Position numbers and translations under genes: made by a program. A DNA stretch of 51,478 bases from an uncultured Coriobacteriaceae bacterium (lineage in GTDB: Bacteria; Actinomycetota; Coriobacteriia; Coriobacteriales; Atopobiaceae): positions 1 to 51,478 of the forward strand of contig CADCHF010000012.1 in NCBI GenBank assembly GCA_902801175.1, in the 5' to 3' direction. This document shows, in pieces, positions 1 through 9,750 of this stretch (the stretch's first letter is position 1; each line of letters opens with the position of its first letter). The notes under the pieces were generated by a model, which was not told the origin of the DNA, did not search any database, and was given only the letters and a program-made list of their open reading frames with translations.

Positions 1-45
1 CCCTTGACACGCTCTCTCGTGAGTCGACTGAGGCGCTTCGGTGGG

Positions 46-882
46 TTAGAACGTCACCTCGTTCATTAGAATCTCGTCGTAGACGCTGCCGTCGGGATAT
101 ACGACGTACCAGAACCAGGTTGCGGTGTGCGACCCGTCGCCGTCGTTTATGTCCTCGTAGCCATGGATGACGTAGCCGCCGTCGCTCATGTGGTCGTATT
201 CCAAGTGGGACGGAACCTCACGCCCCGCGCTAACAAGCCTACCGTACAGGTAGTTGATTGCCTCGTCCGGGCTGCTGATGCTCGACGACTGCGTGCTGGA
301 GGAGCTTCCCTCGCCAATTGGGCACTGCGACCCCACGTAATAGAACGGCTTTCCGTCCTCCTGGTCGGTTATGTACCCGCTGTCAATCGAATCCAGATAG
401 AACGCGATGTAGACGCTGCTGCTTCTTGTTGCCAAGCACTGGCAGGTCCCCTGGTTGCCGTAGAAGACCACGTCGCCGTTGTTGTACTCAAACTTGCTGT
501 GGCCGTTGCCTATGCCAAAGCCGCTGCCATCGCCCAGCACCATCTGGTAGTAGTCGTAGCTCAGCTTTCCGTTCTTGTAGAAGAAGTCGATGAAGATGGG
601 CTGCTGAGCGTTTACGTCCGGCGACCAGCAGCCAAGAATCTCGCTCTCTTGGATTGCGTTGTCGGGCATTGGCGCCGTCTGCCCGGTCGGCACGACGGGA
701 GATTCGGTCCCATCGGAGCCAAAGACGTCGGGCACCTCAAACTCGATGGTCGTTCCGCCTGTGCTCGAGGACGTGTCATCTTCAGACTCGCAGCCCGAAA
801 GTGTTACCAACGTGATGGCGCTCGCTACAAGGATGGTGAAGATGAGCTGGAGGGCGGGCTTGTTCTTGGTTGTGGTAGTCAT
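46..882 (-). CDS. Putative secreted lipoprotein of unknown function
   Basis: 278 residues. The start was placed at 882 rather than the upstream in-frame ATG at 912 because an AGGAG ribosome site lies just before it and the protein then begins with a normal signal peptide: basic stretch (Lys6, Lys8), hydrophobic core at about 11-27, and lipobox L-S-G-C with lipidated Cys31. The next ~60 residues are Ser/Thr/Asp-rich and low complexity, typical of a tether across the cell wall. The rest is a soluble domain rich in Tyr, Gly and Asp, ending in a likely beta-rich segment with WFWYVVYPDGS. I do not recognise a family. It lies 72 nt downstream of the LRR protein gene on the same strand, so the two may be co-transcribed surface proteins. 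Lipoprotein assignment is well supported; function is unknown. Confidence 0.75.
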   Translation of the reverse strand: MTTTTKNKPALQLIFTILVASAITLVTLSGCESEDDTSSSTGGTTIEFEVPDVFGSDGTESPVVPTGQTAPMPDNAIQESEILGCWSPDVNAQQPIFIDFFYKNGKLSYDYYQMVLGDGSGFGIGNGHSKFEYNNGDVVFYGNQGTCQCLATRSSSVYIAFYLDSIDSGYITDQEDGKPFYYVGSQCPIGEGSSSSTQSSSISSPDEAINYLYGRLVSAGREVPSHLEYDHMSDGGYVIHGYEDINDGDGSHTATWFWYVVYPDGSVYDEILMNEVTF

Positions 883-954
883 GGGATCTCCTCGTTTGTC
901 TACGAGAAGCATACTAGCCCATACGGCGGGCTCAACGCTCGTCGCGCTCGGGAG

Positions 955-3585
955 CTAGACCCTGCTACCACTCCGGCTCATCTTGAAAATGCCCTTCATG
1001 CCAAAGGGGTCGCGCAGGTAGCAGGCTGACTCACCGCCCCTGACCTCGCTCACGTCCTTTGCCTGGCTTGTTTCCGCGTCCGTTGGGCTCTCCATGAACG
1101 CAAGCGAGAAACTTGCGCTTTCGCTGTGTTCCGAGTCGTCAAAGAAGCCAACCGTTTCGCTCGAGTAAGAGACGTCTACTGCAACAGGCGTCTCGTTATA
1201 GACGTACTCGTCTGCGCCTTGCCTCGACATTACGCGCAGCTTGTGCCTTGAGTGCTCGACCTTGACGGAGTGGCTGTTCCACGGGAGCGGCTCGGTGAGG
1301 AATCTCCACCCAATGAAGTTAAACACCGCAGCTTTGTTGGTTGCAGGACCGGCATGGCGTTCGAAGAACGGATGTGCGACTCCCGGCCAGGAGTCGTGCA
1401 CGCAGCCGTCGGCAATGGATCCGGAAAACCCTCCAATTCGCCTGGAGCTTTCCTCGCGTTGCAGGCCCAGGAACTCAATCGCGTCGAGGTCGCGCGGCGA
1501 GAGTTCAAAGCGGTACTCGCCATCGGTTGTGCGAATGGCGAGCGTCTGCCCGTTGCGCGCAAACGGGTTTGCCGCCGAGCCATATGTGCCCTTCACGCTC
1601 GGCCAACCCTGCTTGTCTGTGGTGGCGGTAAACACAAAGTTGGTCGGTGCAAGCACGAGCTTCCCCGGCTGACTGCCCGAGGGACCGCCGAAAAACGTTG
1701 CCTGGTAGCTGTGCACCTTCCTCGTGCTTGCGGAGGACGAGTCCGAGTTGTCCATGGCGAGCTTGAGCGGCTCCATCTCCCAAGACCACGTTGCGTATTG
1801 CGAGCGCTTGGGCTCTGGCTCTGCGCTCTTCTTCCTGAGTGAGCGGCAGCCCACAAACGCATTGTCTGCCACAGAGGTCGTACTGGGCACGTCGATGTCG
1901 GCGAGCTTGCTGCAATCGTAGAACGCGCCATCGCCGATGCTCTCAACGCTGTCGGGAATCGCCACGCTCACGATGTCCCCGTGGTTTATCCCTGGTGCTG
2001 GGCGGTGCGCAAAGGCGTGGTCAGCAATGCGCGTCACGCCATCCGGGACCGCAACGTGAATACGGTGTCCAATGTAGTCGTAGAGCACGTTGTTATAGAT
2101 TATGAAGCCGTCCTCGTTGGCAAGGCTGTCGCAGCCTCTGAGCAGGCCACCCTCAATCTGGGCACCCGCGGGAATGCGCAGGCCACGCAGCTTTGGGCAA
2201 AAGCCGATTGCCTCGTCCGCAATGAACTCGAGAGAGCTGGGCAGGACAATCTCCTCAAGATTGCTGCAATAGTAGATTGATTCGCTGCCAAGCCGCCGCA
2301 CGCCGTTGGGAACGACGATCCTCCTCAGGCCCTTGAGATACTGGAAGAGGTTGCCCGGTATCTGGGCTGTAAACCCAAGCTGGATATCGTAACGCTCGTC
2401 TGTTCCTGTGGGCCCGGCCGTTTTGAGCAGGTCACAGCCCTGAAACGCCTGGGTGCCAACGCTGGTGATCGAATCGCACAGGCTCACGTGTTCAAGCGAG
2501 CTGCAACCGTAGAAGGCGCGGTTGCCCAGCGATTTCACGCCGGGGTGAAGGTCAAGCCGCTTGAGTGACTTGCAGCCCTCAAATGCGTAATACCCAATGT
2601 CAACCGGGTTGTCGACCAGCGTCGATACCAACTTCTTTTGGCCGCGACTAAAGACCTGCTTCGTCTCTTGCTTCAAGCTGACGCTTTCGAGGCGCCTGCA
2701 GTTCTTGAAGGCGCTCCGGCCAATGCTCGTGACGCACGGGGGAATGACAACGCTAACAAGGTCGTCGTTGCCCTCAAAGGCGCTATCGCCAATGGCGTGA
2801 CAGGCGTTGGGATACCCCGACGGGAGCACTACGAGCTCGCGCGAGCCGCTGTAGCTCACGACCGTCGAGCCATCCATAACGAAGAGGTCGGGGATAAAGA
2901 CTCGTTCGATGGTTGTGAGCAGGGGCTCGACGAGTGTGGCGTCGGTCTCCGCATACCTCACGATAATGCCCTCGTCCAGGTCTCCCGGGTGGCACTCGCT
3001 CACGAGGACTTCGGCACCTCCGTAGGTGCCGCTGAGCTTCCAGGTGCCGTAGACATCATTCCAGCGCCGCTCGCGAAGGGCATCATCAAAAGTGCTGAAC
3101 GAATAGCTGTCAAAGTCCTCGTAGCGGTCGTGCAGCTCCGTGGCCCAAAAGCTGTCCAGCGCAAAGCCCTCGTGCTGTAGCAGCATGAGAAAACGTTCGG
3201 TGTTTGCGCCGGTGAGGTCGCTGTAGCGGCAGCTGATGTCGCTGCCACCCGAGCTGTTGCGGACGTGGGTCACGCTCTTGATGGCAACAGGCGACGGGTA
3301 CTTCTTCCAGAGTGGCGTTGCTTCTGGTTGTGGCGCGGCCGGCGCCTGTGCAGGTGCCGGTGGCTCGGGTTGCGTGGCAGGTATCGCCGGCGTCGGATCC
3401 ACCTCCTGAACGGCGGGGGAGACGACGTCCTGTTTGGCCGCCGGCGCGGGCTCAGTGGGCAGTATGCTTGCCTCCGGCTTCTCTGGGACAGCAAGGTTGT
3501 ACCTGGGCGATTCGTTCCTTCTGCCAAGTATGTAGCCCAGCAATCCCGCAACGGCTATTGCAAGCAGAATCAAGAGAGAGCTCAT
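955..3585 (-). CDS. Membrane-anchored BspA-type leucine-rich-repeat protein
   Basis: 876 residues, with a GGGGA ribosome site before the ATG. Residues 3-22 form one N-terminal membrane segment ending in GRR, so the bulk is probably outside the cell. Residues ~30-92 are a Pro/Ala/Glu-rich linker. About 93-250 is a globular domain I do not recognise. From ~255 to ~610 there are repeated units of the LRR_5 (BspA/TpLRR) kind, for example IGDSAFEGNDDLVSVVIP, IGRSAFKNCRRLESVSL and LGNRAFYGCSSLEHVSL, with recurring AF-x-GC-x-L spacing. The C-terminal ~260 residues are unlike LRRs. Proteins of this repeat family often bind host or microbial surfaces; the ligand here is unknown. A lipoprotein gene follows on the same strand. 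Confidence 0.8.
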   Translation of the reverse strand: MSSLLILLAIAVAGLLGYILGRRNESPRYNLAVPEKPEASILPTEPAPAAKQDVVSPAVQEVDPTPAIPATQPEPPAPAQAPAAPQPEATPLWKKYPSPVAIKSVTHVRNSSGGSDISCRYSDLTGANTERFLMLLQHEGFALDSFWATELHDRYEDFDSYSFSTFDDALRERRWNDVYGTWKLSGTYGGAEVLVSECHPGDLDEGIIVRYAETDATLVEPLLTTIERVFIPDLFVMDGSTVVSYSGSRELVVLPSGYPNACHAIGDSAFEGNDDLVSVVIPPCVTSIGRSAFKNCRRLESVSLKQETKQVFSRGQKKLVSTLVDNPVDIGYYAFEGCKSLKRLDLHPGVKSLGNRAFYGCSSLEHVSLCDSITSVGTQAFQGCDLLKTAGPTGTDERYDIQLGFTAQIPGNLFQYLKGLRRIVVPNGVRRLGSESIYYCSNLEEIVLPSSLEFIADEAIGFCPKLRGLRIPAGAQIEGGLLRGCDSLANEDGFIIYNNVLYDYIGHRIHVAVPDGVTRIADHAFAHRPAPGINHGDIVSVAIPDSVESIGDGAFYDCSKLADIDVPSTTSVADNAFVGCRSLRKKSAEPEPKRSQYATWSWEMEPLKLAMDNSDSSSASTRKVHSYQATFFGGPSGSQPGKLVLAPTNFVFTATTDKQGWPSVKGTYGSAANPFARNGQTLAIRTTDGEYRFELSPRDLDAIEFLGLQREESSRRIGGFSGSIADGCVHDSWPGVAHPFFERHAGPATNKAAVFNFIGWRFLTEPLPWNSHSVKVEHSRHKLRVMSRQGADEYVYNETPVAVDVSYSSETVGFFDDSEHSESASFSLAFMESPTDAETSQAKDVSEVRGGESACYLRDPFGMKGIFKMSRSGSRV

Positions 3586-3961
3586 GAGGTCCCCTTACCA
3601 CAGGCAGATATGTGTGCGCGGACGAATGCCAATGCCGGCAACCGACCAAGCCCATTGTTCCATACTCCAATGGCACGGAGCCGCGTGAGAGCAGGTTTGG
3701 TCGCGAGCCATCTCTATTTGGCAGGAGGGTCGCCCCTTAGTTCCGGTTGCTGGCCGTACCAAACACCAAGGCGCGCCCAAAGCCGCGACCTCTCCCTTGC
3801 TGGCCAAACCCCCCACTGGTTTCAAATGGGCTTATGCGGCCTTATGTCACAGAGTCTTCACGGTAAACCCAATTCAACTATTGGCTTTTTCGCCACTCTG
3901 CTAGCCTTCCTTAGATTTGACTTGCCCCCAAGGTGCCTATGGGCATCACGAGAGGATTGCC
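3586..3961. other. 376-bp divergent intergenic region without a gene
   Basis: This lies between the divergent LRR protein gene and the NhaC-type antiporter gene, so it should hold both promoters. It is slightly richer in A+T near 3860-3930. I see no tRNA, no convincing ORF with a ribosome site and no clear long hairpin. A Na+ or Li+ riboswitch would fit an antiporter leader, but I could not recognise a conserved core by eye. Confidence 0.4.
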
Positions 3962-5632
3962 ATGAACGCCAACAGATCACGCGCCACGCGACTTGCCTCA
4001 CGGCTTGCGTCGATGGTCCCGCAGTCCGACACGCACGTGCAGGACCGCGCCGACTGGACCCCGTATCTGGGCCACGTTCCCTACTTTGCTCCCAAGGGCG
4101 TGTCGGCGCGCGAGGACAGCGTGGAGCAGGCCTCGGCCGACGCCAGCAACCCGCAAGCCATGCCGGCTGAGTCCGCCGCGCACGAGGCCGCCCCAAAGCC
4201 AAGCGACGCCTCCCACCCCGCGGACAAGGACCCTGCCCGTCCGCGCCGCACGCGCTTCCGTCAGGCCTTCATCAGCATCGCCTCTATGGTGGTGCTGATC
4301 TTTACCTGTGTGGTGGGCTTTGGCTCCGAGCCGCAAGTGCCGCTGGTCTTTGGCACGCTCGTTGCTGGCCTTGTTGCCTCGTGGATTGGCTATACGTGGG
4401 ACGAGATGCTCGAGGGAATGGTTGAGGGCATCGTCCCCTCGATCGAGGCCATCCTCATCCTGCTGCTCATTGGCATGCTGGTTGGCGTGTGGATCGCCTC
4501 TGGCACGGTCCCCACCATGATCTTCTATGGCCTCCATCTCATCTCCGGGCGATTCTTCTTGGTGACCACAACTCTTATATGTACCGTCGTCTCGCTCGCC
4601 ATTGGCAGCTGGGGCACGCTGGGCACCGTGGGGCTTGCCTTTATGGGCATTGGCCTTGCGCTCAATGTGCCCGCGCCCATGGTCGCCGGCTGCATCGTGT
4701 CGGGCGCCTACTGTGGCGAGATTATCTCGCCGCTCTCCGACGCAACCAACCTCACCGCCGCGGTGGTGGGTCGCAGCGTCTTTGACATCATGAAGCGCAC
4801 GCTGGGTCTGGCGCTGGTGGCGCTGGCGCTCACCGAGGCAGCCTACCTCGTTTTGGGCCTGGGCTTTGATGGCGGGCAGTCTGGGGCCATCTCCGCAAAC
4901 ATCGACCCCATTTTGAGTGGCCTGACCTCGGCGTTTACCATCTCGCCCATTTGCCTTACCCCCATGCTGGTCATGGTGGGCTGCATCGTGGCCAAGCTCC
5001 CCGCGATTCCCTCCATGCTCCTGGGTATCATCTCGGGCATGCTCGTGGCCTGGGGCGTGCAGGACGCCGGCATGTCGGTGGTCATCGACAGCTGCTTTGA
5101 GGGCTATGTCAGCGCCTCGGGCAACGAGCTCATCGACCAGCTGCTCACCGCGGGCGGCATGATGTCTATGACCAATGCCGTTACCATCGTGCTCATTGCC
5201 ATGGCCTTTGGTGGGCTCATGGAGCGCACCGGCCAGATGCGCGCGCTCGTTGGTCCGCTCATGATGCTCATCAACAGCACCGCGGCCATGACGGCCGTCA
5301 CCGTGGCGTCGTGCGTTGCCATGAACGTGGTGCTGCCCGACCAGTTCCTGGGCATCTCGGTGCCGGGGCAGATGTTCTCCGAGGAGTATGACCGTCGCGG
5401 GATGACGCACGTGGACCTTGGCCGCACCCTGCTCGCAGGTGGCGCGGTGACCAGCCCGCTGATTCCGTGGAACACCTGCGGCATCTACTGCTCGTCCATC
5501 CTGGGCGTGGGTGCCATGTCGTATGCGCCGTACGCCTTCCTGAGCCTCGGGCTGCCGGTGCTCATGGTGCTCTATGCCGCCGCGAGCTCTGTGCGCACCA
5601 CGCGCCGGGCGGCCGCAACGGTAAAGGAGTAG
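3962..5632 (+). CDS. NhaC-family Na+/H+ antiporter
   Basis: 556 residues. The start at 3962 has GAGAGGA 5 nt upstream; the in-frame ATG at 3917 has no ribosome site. Residues 1-~105 are hydrophilic, Ala/Pro/Asp/Arg-rich and presumably cytoplasmic. The remainder is polytopic with about 11-12 hydrophobic segments, starting near AFISIASMVVLIFTCVVGFG. The pattern of paired reentrant-like glycine-rich stretches (SGAYCGEIISPLSDATNLTAA, GGAVTSPLIPWNTCG) is typical of the NhaC branch of the ion transporter superfamily. The likely role is Na+ export in exchange for H+ across the cytoplasmic membrane. The ~105-residue hydrophilic N-terminus is unusually long for NhaC. Family assignment is good; the transported ion is inferred. 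Confidence 0.8.
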   Translation: MNANRSRATRLASRLASMVPQSDTHVQDRADWTPYLGHVPYFAPKGVSAREDSVEQASADASNPQAMPAESAAHEAAPKPSDASHPADKDPARPRRTRFRQAFISIASMVVLIFTCVVGFGSEPQVPLVFGTLVAGLVASWIGYTWDEMLEGMVEGIVPSIEAILILLLIGMLVGVWIASGTVPTMIFYGLHLISGRFFLVTTTLICTVVSLAIGSWGTLGTVGLAFMGIGLALNVPAPMVAGCIVSGAYCGEIISPLSDATNLTAAVVGRSVFDIMKRTLGLALVALALTEAAYLVLGLGFDGGQSGAISANIDPILSGLTSAFTISPICLTPMLVMVGCIVAKLPAIPSMLLGIISGMLVAWGVQDAGMSVVIDSCFEGYVSASGNELIDQLLTAGGMMSMTNAVTIVLIAMAFGGLMERTGQMRALVGPLMMLINSTAAMTAVTVASCVAMNVVLPDQFLGISVPGQMFSEEYDRRGMTHVDLGRTLLAGGAVTSPLIPWNTCGIYCSSILGVGAMSYAPYAFLSLGLPVLMVLYAAASSVRTTRRAAATVKE

Positions 5633-5758
5633 GGGAGAGACGGACGCTGGCCGCATGGCTTGGCTTTCCGAGTGGTCCCGCTTGCCAGAGGCGCACTTGG
5701 AGCGATGTGTTGCGCAATTACAATAGATGCGACCTCAATCCAACACTTAGGAGCCAAT

Positions 5759-6718
5759 ATGCAATCGGACCAGCTCGGACGTACCGTCTTGATTGCCAAC
5801 CCAACCTCGCACAGCGGCAGGGGAGCCGCCGCGGCCGATGTCGTGAGTCGCTTCTTTGAGGTGTATCGCGCATCTACAACAAGCTTTGAGACGCGAACGA
5901 CCATCGCTGCCGGCGACGCGTTCAACATTGCCTCCCAGGTGGATGCCGACACGCTGATTGTGCTTGGGGGAGACGGGGTCATCCACGAGGCTGTCTGCGG
6001 GCTCATGCAGCTAGAGCCCCAGTCGCGTCCGCGCTTGGGCGTGATTCCCATGGGCTCGGGCAACGACTACGCTCGCACCATTGGCATGTCGCTCAACAAA
6101 CCAGACGACGCAATTGCCGAGCTGCTTGGGGGATCCGAGCGCGTGATAGACGTTGGTCGCGTGACGAGCGACGCCGAGCCAGGTACGACCTATTTCCTTG
6201 AGACGCTCTCCTTTGGGCTTGATGCCGCGATTGCCATTGACACCACTGTCCGCCGTTCGGCTGGGACCAAGCAGCACGGCAGCGGCCTGTTTCTCACTTC
6301 GAGCCTCAAGGTGTTCTCGCGCTCGCACAAGCCCTATGCGTGTACTGTGCGCATCAACGGCGACGAGCCCTTTGAGCTCGAGTCGCTCATCTTTGCGGTG
6401 CAAAATGGCCCAACCTATGGTGGCGGGTTTAGGATCTGTCCCACAGCCGTACCCAACGACGGCCTGCTCGACGTATGCTACAACAGCCGCAAGCCTAACC
6501 TTGTGCACACGCTGGTCTTGCTTGCCCGCGCGCGCTTTGGCCTGCATGCGAGCTCACCGTACATTCACCTTCGCACGGCCGAACACCTGCAGATAGACTT
6601 TGCCGGCGTGGACGTGCCCTGCCAGGTGGACGGCGAGGAACTTTCTGGGACCAGCTTTGACGTGGGTGTCGTTCCGCAGGCGCTCAGGGCCATAGTCCCC
6701 GCAAAATGCCCCTGGTAG
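5759..6718 (+). CDS. Diacylglycerol/lipid kinase (DagK/YegS family)
   Basis: 319 residues. The start at 5759 follows TTAGGAGCCAAT, a good ribosome site; the upstream in-frame ATG at 5660 lacks one. The N-terminal nucleotide-binding half shows the family motifs LIANPTSHSGRG (11-22), GGDG (70-73, preceded by VL) and GSGNDYART (99-107). The C-terminal half is the all-beta lipid-binding lobe with NGPTYGGGFRICPTAVPNDG, also conserved in this family. The enzyme would phosphorylate diacylglycerol or a related lipid using ATP at the membrane face and recycle lipids released by cell-envelope biosynthesis. It stands alone, 126 nt after the antiporter gene. The family is clear; the exact lipid substrate is not. 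Confidence 0.88.
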   Translation: MQSDQLGRTVLIANPTSHSGRGAAAADVVSRFFEVYRASTTSFETRTTIAAGDAFNIASQVDADTLIVLGGDGVIHEAVCGLMQLEPQSRPRLGVIPMGSGNDYARTIGMSLNKPDDAIAELLGGSERVIDVGRVTSDAEPGTTYFLETLSFGLDAAIAIDTTVRRSAGTKQHGSGLFLTSSLKVFSRSHKPYACTVRINGDEPFELESLIFAVQNGPTYGGGFRICPTAVPNDGLLDVCYNSRKPNLVHTLVLLARARFGLHASSPYIHLRTAEHLQIDFAGVDVPCQVDGEELSGTSFDVGVVPQALRAIVPAKCPW

Positions 6719-6791
6719 GGAGTGGCTCTTCGCCCTTTCTTTCCTGTGATTCTTCGCTTACGTCCGATTGGCTGCCATCCCAGCTGCGGAA

Positions 6792-6833
6792 TTCTTCGTT
6801 GTTGCACCGCTCGCGCGGTGCAACAACGAAGAA
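6792..6833. repeat. Perfect 19-bp inverted repeat with 4-nt loop
   Basis: Arms 6792-6810 and 6815-6833 are exact reverse complements around the loop TCGC. There is no T-run after it, only AAAATGG, so it is not a standard intrinsic terminator on the plus strand. It lies 73 nt after the lipid kinase stop and just before the larger inverted-repeat element at 6846, so it may be part of a composite repeat or act in 3'-end stability. Confidence 0.75.
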
Positions 6834-6845
6834 AATGGATCCCTC

Positions 6846-6979
6846 CCTGCACGGTATGTCATCTGCGCGAAGTAGATATGGCACTTATCAGAGTAGCCGC
6901 GTGCAAAACTGCAGCTAGCGAGAAGTGGATACTTCGGGTGGGTCCAGATCTACTTCGCGCAGATGACATACCGTGCAGG
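6846..6979. repeat. Long inverted-repeat element, copy A (32-bp arms)
   Basis: Left arm 6846-6877 and right arm 6948-6979 are perfect reverse complements, separated by 70 nt. The arms contain TGCACGGTATGTCA and CGCGAAGTAGA. A second copy at 9471-9613 has the same layout and near-identical arms, with matched changes in both arms. There is no room for a transposase gene, so it is most like a MITE or REPIN-type palindromic repeat. It lies between the lipid kinase gene and gdhA. Confidence 0.85.
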
Positions 6980-7125
6980 ATGAGGTCCGTCTGGTCCCCC
7001 TGCGTCGCAAGAATAAGGATTCCGTGAGCATCGATCACGTCGCTCAGCGCGCGATTTCGTAAAAACCCACTCTCACGGTTTCCAAAACTGACATGGGCGG
7101 TTGCAGGTGCGTATCTAGTTTGTAA

Positions 7126-8571
<1,446 letters not shown>

Positions 8572-8597
8572 GTCATACGCCCATAGCAACAACAGCT

Positions 8598-8629
8598 AAG
8601 GCCCCGGTTCTCCGGGGCCTTTTCTTTTT
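8598..8629 (+). terminator. Intrinsic terminator of gdhA
   Basis: A 10-bp stem AAGGCCCCGG / CCGGGGCCTT with loop TTCT is followed by a T-rich run (TTCTTTTTG), 27 nt after the gdhA stop codon. Confidence 0.9.
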
Positions 8630-8746
8630 GGCAGTCTCTGGGGACTGCATCGGACGTTTCGCCAAGCGCATGACCCCCGGGCCCTAAAACCCGCTTTGGC
8701 GGAGCCGCATGCGCCACGAGCCAGTTAATCCAAGGAAGAAATTTCT

Positions 8747-8884
8747 CTTTTTGCTCGGAACGAAACGAGTTTGGCTCTCGTATAGGCAAGTAGCTGAGCG
8801 CTGTGCCTTTTTGCTCGGCCTGCGTCTGACAATTCTCACCAGGCATGAAGAGTGATTGTTTACGGAAGAGCGCTCGTATACGAG
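8747..8884 (+). promoter_or_regulatory. Repeats and palindrome upstream of the leader-peptide gene
   Basis: CTTTTTGCTCGG occurs at 8747-8758 and again at 8807-8818. A perfect 12-bp palindrome CTCGTATACGAG lies at 8873-8884, immediately before the GAGGAG ribosome site, and its half CTCGTATA also occurs at 8777-8784. The arrangement suggests a protein-binding control region for the gene at 8896. The binding factor is unknown. Confidence 0.4.
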
Positions 8885-8895
8885 AGGAGACTCAC

Positions 8896-9405
8896 ATGGA
8901 CGAAACCATCAAGAGGAAGCTGCTCGCGGCCCAGGGCGTCGAGGAGGTCGCCCAGATCCTCAAGGAGGCCGGCGACGACGAGACCACGGCCGAGAAAGCC
9001 TGGCAGGAGGTCCGCCGCCTGAGGGAGAAAGAGGGCGAGGACCTCTCCATGGACGAGCTGGACGCCGTGGCGGGCGGGTCCCGCGACTGGGTTGAGGAAG
9101 GCTGTGCTTCTACCGTGGAGCCTGGCAGCAGTTGCTGGGGAGAGGACGGTGGCTGCATTCTTATCAATATCCGCTATGACATCATGCCTTGCAAACAACC
9201 CTGCATCTTCTGTGGTGCCAAGTACACTTGGGATGTCTCATTCCAGACAAACATGAGTGGCGGTATTAATTACAAATACCAGTGTCGAGAGTGTAAGAAG
9301 TGGTCCTATTACAACAGCAAGCATAGCCAGTGGGAGGAGTACCCCCTGGAGATAAGCCCATCTGTGCTTTCTGTTAAAACGCATCCATCGAGGGCCTCGA
9401 AGTAA
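8896..9405 (+). CDS. Orphan double-glycine leader peptide with cysteine-rich core
   Basis: 169 residues. The ATG at 8896 follows GAGAGGAGACTCAC. Residues 1-61 look like a RiPP/bacteriocin leader of the Nif11-like or related double-glycine type: amphipathic, Glu/Lys-rich helices ending in LSMDELDAVAGG (50-61), where a C39-type peptidase would cut after Gly61. The predicted 108-residue product has Cys70, 80, 87, 99, 103, 106, 130 and 133; C103-x2-C106 and C130-x2-C133 look like a zinc ribbon. Base use changes at the junction: the leader codons are very GC-rich, whereas the later core contains many A/T-ending codons, so the core may have a different origin. No modification enzyme, peptidase or exporter gene lies nearby. 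Leader call moderate; product and function unknown. Confidence 0.6.
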   Translation: MDETIKRKLLAAQGVEEVAQILKEAGDDETTAEKAWQEVRRLREKEGEDLSMDELDAVAGGSRDWVEEGCASTVEPGSSCWGEDGGCILINIRYDIMPCKQPCIFCGAKYTWDVSFQTNMSGGINYKYQCRECKKWSYYNSKHSQWEEYPLEISPSVLSVKTHPSRASK

Positions 9406-9426
9406 CGCTTTGAGGCCCTTGTTTTC
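9391..9426 (+). terminator. Terminator overlapping the leader-peptide stop codon
   Basis: The stem AGGGCCTCGAAG / CTTTGAGGCCCT has one wobble, with the loop TAACG containing the TAA stop codon (9403-9405), and is followed by TGTTTTCT. The hairpin therefore begins inside the last codons of the gene. Confidence 0.75.
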
Positions 9427-9470
9427 TAGCAAGACTCTGGAAATCGTGATGAATCCTCTTGCTGCCGCCA

Positions 9471-9613
9471 ATGCCCCTGCACGGTATGTCACCTACGCGA
9501 AGTAGAATTCGAACTCCTCGGAGTAGCAGCTCTCTGTGACCTGCGCATTTGCCTGTGACTACTTTGACAATCGCTCATCTACTTCGCGTAGGTGACATAC
9601 CGTGCAGGGGCAT
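9471..9613. repeat. Long inverted-repeat element, copy B (36-bp arms)
   Basis: Arms 9471-9506 and 9578-9613 are perfect reverse complements separated by 71 nt, matching the layout of the copy at 6846-6979. Against copy A the arms differ at two internal positions (T to C, G to A), each with the complementary change in the opposite arm. The interiors share a weak block, ACTnnTCnGAGTAGC. Confidence 0.88.
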
Positions 9614-9711
9614 CGCCGGAAGTCTATAGTTCCCGTGGCAAAGGCACAGGTAGCGCAATCAGTTAGCCGTCTGCCTATGGGTGCCGCCATGCCGCCCCGT
9701 GCGCTGCTACC

Positions 9712-9727
9712 ATGGAATCGATTCCAT
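9712..9727 (+). promoter_or_regulatory. 16-bp perfect palindrome, LacI-type operator candidate
   Basis: ATGGAATCGATTCCAT is a perfect palindrome with a central CG, the form typical of LacI/GalR-family operators. It lies 23 nt before the HAD phosphatase start, overlapping or just after a possible -10 (TACCAT). No LacI-type regulator gene is present in the window. Confidence 0.5.
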
Positions 9728-9750
9728 AAACCTCACCGATGGGAGTCACA

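Noticed and set aside
3586..3961. Na+ or Li+ riboswitch upstream of the NhaC gene
   Set aside because: The context is right, but I could not recognise a conserved core by eye; a covariance-model search would be decisive.
3998..5656. 552-codon open frame antisense to the NhaC gene
   Set aside because: Gly/His/Arg/Asp-rich shadow of a GC-rich gene on the other strand, without a ribosome site or domain.
9640..9715. Possible tRNA-like segment
   Set aside because: No acceptor stem, T-arm or anticodon arm can be formed.
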